From Clostridia bacterium (GTDB taxonomy: Bacteria > Bacillota > Clostridia > Oscillospirales > CAG-272): a stretch of 9,322 nt of DNA. Made by a program: the position numbers and the translations under genes. Every line of letters begins with the position of its first letter. The first letter of the stretch is position 1. Shown one piece after another: positions 4,949-9,322 of this stretch. Under the pieces are notes generated by a model. That model did no database searches, was not told where the DNA came from, and saw nothing but the letters and a program-made list of their open reading frames with translations. The stretch lies in NCBI GenBank assembly GCA_900770145.1, contig CAAGJL010000368.1, positions 1 through 9,322 on the forward strand, written 5' to 3'.

Positions 4949-6643
4949 ATGAAAAAAAGAATTGTCAACAAAATCGGTGTGCCGGAGGTGCGGCACGCGA
5001 GTGAACTGCTTGCCGCTTATCGCCGCGACAGAGCCGATCTGGAAAAGCGTTTGCAGGAGGAGGAAAGTTGGTTTCGCGGGCGGATGGCACCGCGCGCGCA
5101 CTACAACAGCGAGGGGGAAAACTTTGCCCCGACCTCCGCGTGGCTGCTCAACTCCGTGTTACAAAAGCACGCGGATATGATGGATTACATCCCTACGGCG
5201 GTGTGCCTTGCCAGGGAGCCGGGGGATGAAGCGGACGCCAAAGCGCTTTCCGAAATCATCCCGGTGATTCTGGATCGGAGCGGGTTTTCGGAATGCTACT
5301 CCCGCAATATGTGGACGAAACTCAAACACGGTTTTTGCCTTTACGGGGTGTTCTGGAACGGTGAATTGCAGAACGGGATGGGGGATATTGACGTGCGGCG
5401 GGTCAACCCGACCCAACTGTATCTCGAGCCCGGCGTGCGGGATATTCAGGATTCCCGCTCGGTGTTTTTCACCGAGGAGGCGGAAAAAGCCGCGGTGCTG
5501 GCAAAATTCCCGCACTGCAACCGGGAACAATTGGAGGAGATCGAGGGCAGCGACGGGCGGGTACTTGTGGTGGATTGGTACTACAAAAAGCGCCTGCCGG
5601 GCGGAAAGACCGTTCTTCACTACTGCAAATTCTCCGGGGACGCGGTGCTGTTTGCCACCGAAAACGATCCGAACTTTGAAAAAGGCTGGTATGAGCACGG
5701 CAAATATCCGTTTGTGGTGGATGTGATGTACCCGATGGAGGACAGTTGCACCGGGTTTGGGCTGATTGCTATGGCGAAAAACCCGCAGACTTACATTGAC
5801 CGGATGGATCGCAACCTGATGGAATATATGGATTGGGCGACCCGTGTGCGCTATTTCTGCAAAAAGAACACGGGGGTAAACGAAAAGGACTTCGCCGATG
5901 TGACCCGTCGCGTGGTGGAAGTGGAGGGGGATCTTGGCGAGGAGCGGTTGCGTCAGATCACGGTGGAGCCGCTGGACTCCCTGTGGATGGAGCTGAAAAA
6001 TGCCAAGGTAGACGAACTCAAAGAGACCACGTTCAACCGCAATGTACTGCAAGGCGGCTCCGAGGGCGGCATTACCGCCGCAGCGGCGATTGCCGCTTTG
6101 CAGGAGGCGGGCAGCAAGGGCGTGCGGGACATCGTTTCCTCCTCTTACCGCGCGTTTGTGCGACTGGTGTATCTGGTGATTGAGTGCGTGCGGCAGTTTT
6201 ATGACGCGGAGCGCTATTTCCGCGTGCTGGGGGAAGACGGCTATCGCTACGTCAGTTTTTCGGGCGCGCGCATCCGCGAAAAAAGCCTCGGCACGTCGCC
6301 CGCGGGGCTTCCGCTTTCCCGCGTGCCGGTGTTTGATATTGACGTCAGGGCGGAAAAACAGGACTCCTATACCCGCGTCAGTTCCAATGACAACCTCAAA
6401 GAGCTGTACCGCTTGGGCGTTTTTGCCCCGGAGCACCGCGAGGCGGCGATCACTCTTTTGGAATGTATGGATTTCCCCGGTGTGAAAAAACTGGTGGCGC
6501 GCCTGAAAAACGGGGAGACAGGAGGCGCCGCCGCAGGCGGCGGCAGTTTTGCAAAACAGGAAGAAAAAAAGGAATATGACCCCATACGTGCCGCGTTTTC
6601 CGGCGCGGAGCGCCTTGCCGAGCGCGCAAGGGATACCGAATGA
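4949..6643 (+). CDS. Phage portal protein (P22 gp1-like)
   Basis: The 564-aa protein is the likely dodecameric portal, forming the DNA channel at one capsid vertex and the docking site for terminase. Support comes from its position directly after terL, its length, and features I associate with P22-type portals: the N-terminal helical region with FAPTSAWLLNSVLQKHADMMD (residues 60-80), DIDVRRVNPTQLYLEPG (146-162) and the helical core NRNVLQGGSEGGITAAAAIAALQEAGSKGVRD. The C-terminus has a Gly/Ala-rich linker (GGAAAGGGS) before a charged tail. The ATG has AAAGGAG 6 nt upstream, overlapping the terL stop. The end overlaps the protease gene as ATGA, indicating coupled translation. The DNA for the Gly/Ala linker forms a strong GC hairpin (6526-6542). 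Confidence 0.88.
   Translation: MKKRIVNKIGVPEVRHASELLAAYRRDRADLEKRLQEEESWFRGRMAPRAHYNSEGENFAPTSAWLLNSVLQKHADMMDYIPTAVCLAREPGDEADAKALSEIIPVILDRSGFSECYSRNMWTKLKHGFCLYGVFWNGELQNGMGDIDVRRVNPTQLYLEPGVRDIQDSRSVFFTEEAEKAAVLAKFPHCNREQLEEIEGSDGRVLVVDWYYKKRLPGGKTVLHYCKFSGDAVLFATENDPNFEKGWYEHGKYPFVVDVMYPMEDSCTGFGLIAMAKNPQTYIDRMDRNLMEYMDWATRVRYFCKKNTGVNEKDFADVTRRVVEVEGDLGEERLRQITVEPLDSLWMELKNAKVDELKETTFNRNVLQGGSEGGITAAAAIAALQEAGSKGVRDIVSSSYRAFVRLVYLVIECVRQFYDAERYFRVLGEDGYRYVSFSGARIREKSLGTSPAGLPLSRVPVFDIDVRAEKQDSYTRVSSNDNLKELYRLGVFAPEHREAAITLLECMDFPGVKKLVARLKNGETGGAAAGGGSFAKQEEKKEYDPIRAAFSGAERLAERARDTE
6526..6542 (+). other. GC-rich hairpin inside the end of the portal gene
   Basis: CGCCGCC-GCA-GGCGGCG forms a perfect 7-bp GC stem with a 3-nt loop, followed by GCAGTTTTG. 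It resembles a weak intrinsic terminator but has only four T residues and lies in sense codons for a Gly/Ala linker. It could slow polymerase or ribosome before the protease gene, or just reflect GC-rich linker codons. Confidence 0.35.
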
Positions 6644-7017
6644 TCCGGGTCTATGCCGACCGGCAGGGCGGGCGTTATCGGCTGTATGCCGTGGGGCACG
6701 CGGAAACATTGCCGGATAAGGATCTGGTATGCGCGGGGGTTTCGGCGCTGGTTGAGGGGTTGTTGCTGTATGCGCGGCAAAACCCTGAGTGCCGGCACCT
6801 GCGAAACGCCGCGGAGCCGGGGAGGGTCTTTCTTTCCTGTCGCGGGGGGCTTGCCTCCGCATTTGAGATGACGCTGTGCGGACTTTCACACATCGCGGCG
6901 ATTTACCCCGGGGACGTGATGGTTTTTGCACCGTTGACGACAAAAAAGAAAACACGTGATATAATCGGCAGGACGGCGGAAAAAGCCGCCCCGCACCGGG
7001 AAAAGGTGAGGATATGA
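6640..7017 (+). CDS. Prp-like cysteine protease, probable prohead maturation protease
   Basis: This 125-aa protein has the hallmark residues of Prp, the cysteine protease that removes the N-terminal leader of ribosomal protein L27 in Firmicutes: catalytic His in GHAE (H20) and catalytic Cys in DLVCAGVSALVEGLL (C31). A typical closing segment, FEMTLCGLSHIAAIYPGDVMVFAPL (75-99), follows. Length is close to Prp (about 105-115 aa) plus a basic tail. It lies between portal and scaffold, the usual site of a phage prohead protease, and overlaps both neighbours as ATGA. The chromosomal prp normally lies between rplU and rpmA, so this is a phage paralogue. In Staphylococcus phage 80-alpha the host Prp is known to process capsid and scaffold. 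Here the scaffold and capsid each carry a matching N-terminal motif, so I infer that they are its substrates. Confidence 0.88.
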   Translation: MIRVYADRQGGRYRLYAVGHAETLPDKDLVCAGVSALVEGLLLYARQNPECRHLRNAAEPGRVFLSCRGGLASAFEMTLCGLSHIAAIYPGDVMVFAPLTTKKKTRDIIGRTAEKAAPHREKVRI

Positions 7018-7559
7018 AAAAAGTTGCAGATCTGCGGGGGTTGCGGTTATTCGGCAGCCCCACAGGGGATGAGGTGTCCTTTCCGGAAGTCATCCCACCG
7101 GAGAAAAGCGGCGCGGCAGCGCCATCGGGCGAAGAAGAAGCTTCCGCCGCCGGGAAGAACGAAAGCGAAACGCGGCAAAAATTCCGTGCGCTGATGGAGG
7201 GGGAATACAAAAAAGAATTTACCGCCTACTTCAACGAGGTGTTTGCCAAACGTTTCAAAGAGCAAAAGGGTCTGGAAGAGGAACTTCGCCTTGCCCGCAC
7301 CGTGGTGGAAACCGCGGCAAAGCGGTACGGCGTAAGCGAGGTCGGGGAACTGTTGAACGCCATCCGGGCGGACAGTGCAGTATCGGCGCCGACAGCGGCG
7401 GCGACAGAACAACCGACAAAAAAACCGGAGAAAAAAACGCCGGGGAAACGGCTGTCAAAACGGCAGACGCGGAACCGGACGGAATGCTTGACAGGCGCAT
7501 CCGCGAGGCGGTGGAAAAGGCGGTGGCAGACGCCCGCGCAAAAGCCGAGCGGGAACTGA
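7014..7559 (+). CDS. Scaffold protein, zero-frame product
   Basis: The zero-frame product is 181 aa. It starts with KVADLRGLRLFG-SP (candidate Prp site after G14), then an acidic, probably disordered stretch (15-60), then a helical part, KFRALMEGEYKKEFTAYFNEVFAKRFKE...ELRLARTVVETAAKRYGVSEVGELLNAI (about 55-121). This is the pattern of scaffold proteins preceding N4-gp56 capsids in clostridial prophages. After residue 137 the zero frame turns into an Arg/Lys/Trp-rich tail unlike the family and stops at 7559. The expected C-terminus lies in the -1 frame (to 7711). A -1 shift on the A7 run at 7418-7424 gives a 232-aa protein with a family-like ending. The gene overlaps the protease stop by 4 nt. 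Either programmed frameshifting, a one-base mutation or a homopolymer sequencing error explains the split. Confidence 0.8.
   Translation: MKKVADLRGLRLFGSPTGDEVSFPEVIPPEKSGAAAPSGEEEASAAGKNESETRQKFRALMEGEYKKEFTAYFNEVFAKRFKEQKGLEEELRLARTVVETAAKRYGVSEVGELLNAIRADSAVSAPTAAATEQPTKKPEKKTPGKRLSKRQTRNRTECLTGASARRWKRRWQTPAQKPSGN
7032..7055 (+). other. Candidate Prp cleavage motif at the scaffold N-terminus
   Basis: Residues 7-14 read L-R-G-L-R-L-F-G, followed by S15. This resembles the L27 leader cut by Prp (L-N-L-Q-F-F-A before S). Cleavage would remove 14 residues. The same L-R-L-F-G occurs at the capsid N-terminus, using different codons. Confidence 0.55.
7418..7437 (+). promoter_or_regulatory. Candidate -1 frameshift site (two A7 runs)
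   Basis: In the scaffold reading frame the first run (7418-7424) reads A AAA AAA, a canonical X XXY YYZ slippery heptamer. The second run (7431-7437), 13 nt later, reads G AAA AAA A, a poorer site. Slipping -1 on the first yields a 232-aa scaffold. Small GC stems follow (CCGG 7425-7428 with 7440-7443; GCCG 7439-7442 with CGGC 7449-7452), but no strong pseudoknot or upstream Shine-Dalgarno stimulator is obvious. Polymerase slippage on A7 is an alternative. Confidence 0.5.
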
Positions 7560-7711
7560 CGCAGACTTTCCTTGCCAGAGGCATCCGTCCTGCGGAAAAC
7601 GCGCTTTCCGTCCTTCCTTCCGCGGCGCATACCGGGGCATCGCGCCTCACGCGTGCCGAGCGCGCCGCAGTGGCACTGCGGGCGGCAAAGGGGGAGCGAA
7701 TCGAACTGTGA
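7484..7711 (+). CDS. Scaffold C-terminal part in the -1 frame
   Basis: From its first ATG this frame encodes 75 aa: MLDRRIREAVEKAVADARAK..., a long charged helix, then LARGIRPAENAL and a closing SRLTRAERAAVALRAAKGERIEL. The ending resembles the C-termini of related scaffolds, which finish with R-P-x-E-N, then an S-L-T-x-x-E-R segment and a basic G-E-x-I motif. The frame is open well upstream of 7484 (at least from about 7322), and the codons between 7424 and 7484 (TGEKNAGETAVKTADAEPDG) look like ordinary scaffold linker, so it is probably translated as a -1 frameshift extension of the gene at 7014 rather than alone. Independent initiation at 7484 is possible, but only a weak GGA lies upstream. 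An internally started C-terminal scaffold fragment is a second option. Confidence 0.65.
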   Translation: MLDRRIREAVEKAVADARAKAERELTQTFLARGIRPAENALSVLPSAAHTGASRLTRAERAAVALRAAKGERIEL

Positions 7712-7732
7712 CCCAATGAAGAAAGGAATTTT

Positions 7733-9124
7733 ATGAACAACAAAGAAATGCTGAATCTGCGCCTGTTCGGCGCGGAAGAAGCCGTGAACACCACCGTCGG
7801 TGTGACGGACGCCACGACCGGCGCCAACGCGCCTTTCGCCGAGGGCGAGGGGCTTTCCGAGGAGATGCGCGTTTACTACTCGGATTATCTCATTGACAAC
7901 GCGGAGCCCAATCTGATCCACGATCAGTTTGCGCAGAAACACCCCATCCCGAAGCACGGCGGCAAGACCATCCGTTTCCGCAAATACGATCCGCTGCCGA
8001 AACTGACTTCCGCGCTCTCCGAGGGCGTGACCCCCACCGGGCAGACCCTGAACATGGGCTCCGTGGAGGCGACGGTGCACCAGTACGGCGGGTATGTGGA
8101 GCTTTCCGACCTGCTGTTGCTTTCCGCCATTGACAACAACCTTGTGATGGCGACCAAGTTGCTGGGCTCTCAGGCGGGCAGAACGCTGGACACCATCACC
8201 CGTGAGGTGCTTTGCGGCGGCACTAACGTGCAGTACGGCGCCGACGCGGTCCCCGCGCGTTACCTGCTGGTCGGCGGGGAGGCAAGCGGCAACCACTATA
8301 TGAGTGTGGATTGCATCAAGCGTGCCGTACGGTTCCTGAAAAATCAGAACGCCGAGAAGATCAACGGCTCCTACGCCTGCATCATCCACCCGGACTGCGC
8401 ATATGACCTGACCAACGATCCCAACTGGAAATACCCGCACCAGTACAGCGACACCAAAGCGCTGTATGAGGGCGAAATCGGGATGATCGAGGGCGTGCGG
8501 TTTGTGGAGTCCACCGAGGCAAAGGTGATTCACGCACCCGACCTTACCGCCGCTTCCCGCACAATTTCCTGCCTTGCCGGCGCATACGAAACGCTGAGCA
8601 CCGCAGGCACGGCAACCGAGGGATACGGCACCGGCTCCAAATATCGCCTGAAAATCGGCTCCGCCGCGGAGGGCGTAAAAGCGGCACCCTCTATGGTGGG
8701 TCGCTCCGTGCTCTTCTTTGACGCGTCGGAGTCCTCCTGGCAGTACGCCGTGGTGACCGGCGCCATTTACAGCGCCTCCGGCAACAACTATCTCTTTTTT
8801 GACCGGGAGCTGCTTGCGGGCGGCACCGGCAGTGCCGCGGTGACCACCGCGGCGGGCGATATGCTGTACCCCGGGGAAGCCGGGCTTGCCGGGCGTGACG
8901 TGTACGTGACGCTGGTGATGGGCGACAACGCCTACGGTACGACCGAACTGCAGGGCGGCGGACTTCAGCACATCGTCAAACAGTTGGGCTCCGCCGGCAC
9001 CGCAGACCCCTTGAACCAGCGCGCCACCGTGGGCTGGAAAGCGACCAAAGCGGCGGCACGTCTCGTAGAGGCGTTTATGGTACGCATTGAGACCGCCTCG
9101 ACCTTTGAGGCGGGCGAGAACTAA
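7733..9124 (+). CDS. Major capsid protein, N4-gp56 family
   Basis: The 463-aa protein is the shell subunit. Family features are VYYSDYLIDNAEPNLIHDQFAQKHPIPKHGGKTIRFRKYDPLPKL (residues 48-92), EGVTPTGQTLNMGSVEATVHQYGGYVELSDLL (97-128), GSQAGRTLDTITREVLCGGTNVQYG (145-169), IIHPDCAYDL (217-226) and a conserved-looking end, GDNAYG...GGGLQHIVKQLGSAGTADPLNQRATVGWKATKAAARLVE (397-445). Residues about 270-388 look like an inserted Gly/Ala/Ser-rich domain between EAKVIHAPD and GRDVYVTLVMGDNAYG. The N-terminus has MLNLRLFG-AEE (6-16), a candidate Prp site that would remove 13 residues. The ATG has GAAAGGA 5 nt upstream, 21 nt after the scaffold -1 frame stop. The gene ends in a single TAA and appears intact. 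Confidence 0.93.
   Translation: MNNKEMLNLRLFGAEEAVNTTVGVTDATTGANAPFAEGEGLSEEMRVYYSDYLIDNAEPNLIHDQFAQKHPIPKHGGKTIRFRKYDPLPKLTSALSEGVTPTGQTLNMGSVEATVHQYGGYVELSDLLLLSAIDNNLVMATKLLGSQAGRTLDTITREVLCGGTNVQYGADAVPARYLLVGGEASGNHYMSVDCIKRAVRFLKNQNAEKINGSYACIIHPDCAYDLTNDPNWKYPHQYSDTKALYEGEIGMIEGVRFVESTEAKVIHAPDLTAASRTISCLAGAYETLSTAGTATEGYGTGSKYRLKIGSAAEGVKAAPSMVGRSVLFFDASESSWQYAVVTGAIYSASGNNYLFFDRELLAGGTGSAAVTTAAGDMLYPGEAGLAGRDVYVTLVMGDNAYGTTELQGGGLQHIVKQLGSAGTADPLNQRATVGWKATKAAARLVEAFMVRIETASTFEAGEN
7748..7771 (+). other. Candidate Prp cleavage motif at the capsid N-terminus
   Basis: Residues 6-13 read M-L-N-L-R-L-F-G, followed by A14. The L-N-L core matches the L27 and 80-alpha Prp leader pattern (L-N-L-Q-x-F-A). 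Q to R and A to G differ, and the scaffold motif carries the same two changes. Confidence 0.6.
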
Positions 9125-9213
9125 GATCTGATCAAACCGGCACCGCTGTCAAGGCAGCCGTCGAACGTCCCTGACGTCCGGCGGCGGGCGGCGGCGCCAC
9201 GGAAAGGAAAAGT
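9125..9213 (+). other. 89-nt gap between capsid and next gene
   Basis: This is the widest gap in the rightward operon. It contains CGTC-CCT-GACG, a 4-bp stem, and a GGCGG-rich run, but no T tract, so I see no intrinsic terminator. It ends in the ribosome binding site of the next gene. One frame encodes a protein-like stretch (SDQTGTAVKAAVERP) but has no start codon. Confidence 0.4.
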
Positions 9214-9322
9214 ATGGAAAAGCAGAACAAACAGCAAAACACGCTGACGCTGGCCATCACTGATGCAGTTGAAGTCCCGGTCCGCGAGATGCGCGGCTCC
9301 GGCAATTTCCAATGCATCCTGC
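9214..9322 (+). CDS. Start of a further phage structural-operon gene (partial)
   Basis: A gene opens at the ATG at 9214 with GGAAAGGA 5 nt upstream and runs off the window after 36 codons, beginning MEKQNKQQNTLTLAITDAVEVPVREMRG. A polar Gln/Asn/Lys-rich N-terminus is followed by a likely beta strand. Its place after the major capsid gene suggests a head completion, decoration or connector protein. I do not recognise the family from this fragment. The strong ribosome binding site and same-strand position support it as real. Confidence 0.7.
   Translation, partial: MEKQNKQQNTLTLAITDAVEVPVREMRGSGNFQCIL

Noticed and set aside
5159..7210. Long open frame (683 codons) on the minus strand opposite portal and protease genes
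   Set aside because: It lies antisense to two well-identified genes, has a low-complexity His/Arg/Pro-rich composition and no ribosome binding site. GC-rich coding DNA often leaves such frames open.
7716..7736. Six-residue ORF (MKKGIL) overlapping the capsid start as ATGA
   Set aside because: No ribosome binding site; its codons are just the capsid ribosome binding site region.
7226..8971. Long open frame (581 codons) on the minus strand opposite scaffold and capsid
   Set aside because: Antisense to the capsid gene and of unusual Gly/Val/His-rich composition; a by-product of the capsid codon pattern.
9106..9174. Protein-like stretch SDQTGTAVKAAVERP in the -1 frame after the capsid stop
   Set aside because: A stop codon at 9106 precedes it and no start codon is available. 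The capsid has a complete family-like C-terminus, so a frameshift extension is not supported.
1..9322. CRISPR array, tRNA, rRNA or insertion sequence
   Set aside because: No regularly spaced repeats beyond the four operators, no tRNA-like arms or rRNA sequence noticed, and no transposase-like protein or terminal inverted repeats.

Overview
The window looks like a prophage or phage-derived element in a GC-rich member of the Clostridia, probably of the Oscillospiraceae/Ruminococcaceae type. The evidence is AAGGAGG-type ribosome binding sites throughout, a CI-like repressor paired with an ImmA-type peptidase, a Prp-type cysteine protease, and a P22-like portal plus N4-gp56-family capsid, a head module I associate with prophages of gut Clostridia. 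Taxonomy is inference; no marker gene is present.

Layout. Positions 105-2402 form a leftward operon: repressor (2402-2091), ImmA-like peptidase (2080-1598) and a full-length glycerol kinase, glpK (1601-105). The glpK start codon overlaps the immA stop codon (ATGA). Positions 2403-2706 are an AT-rich divergent control region with a leftward promoter, a rightward promoter, four copies of a 20-bp operator-like sequence and several smaller palindromes. Positions 2707-9322 form a tightly packed rightward operon: a Cys-rich 64-aa protein, a 111-aa protein, a 79-aa possible small terminase subunit, large terminase, portal, Prp-like protease, scaffold (split by a -1 frameshift), N4-gp56-family major capsid protein, and a gene cut off by the window end.

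How it fits together. Repressor bound to the operators would keep the rightward packaging/head operon off, and ImmA would relieve this on induction. TerS/TerL pump DNA through the portal into a shell of capsid protein assembled on scaffold. The phage-encoded Prp is the likely maturation protease, because scaffold and capsid both carry an N-terminal L-R-L-F-G motif resembling the Prp-cleaved leader of ribosomal protein L27.

Most notable points: (1) the Prp homologue with two candidate substrates beside it; (2) a scaffold gene whose family-like C-terminus lies in the -1 frame after an in-frame A AAA AAA heptamer; (3) glycerol kinase as the third gene of a lysogeny operon; (4) a well-organised four-operator switch directly controlling a late-type operon, with no integrase or replication genes in view.
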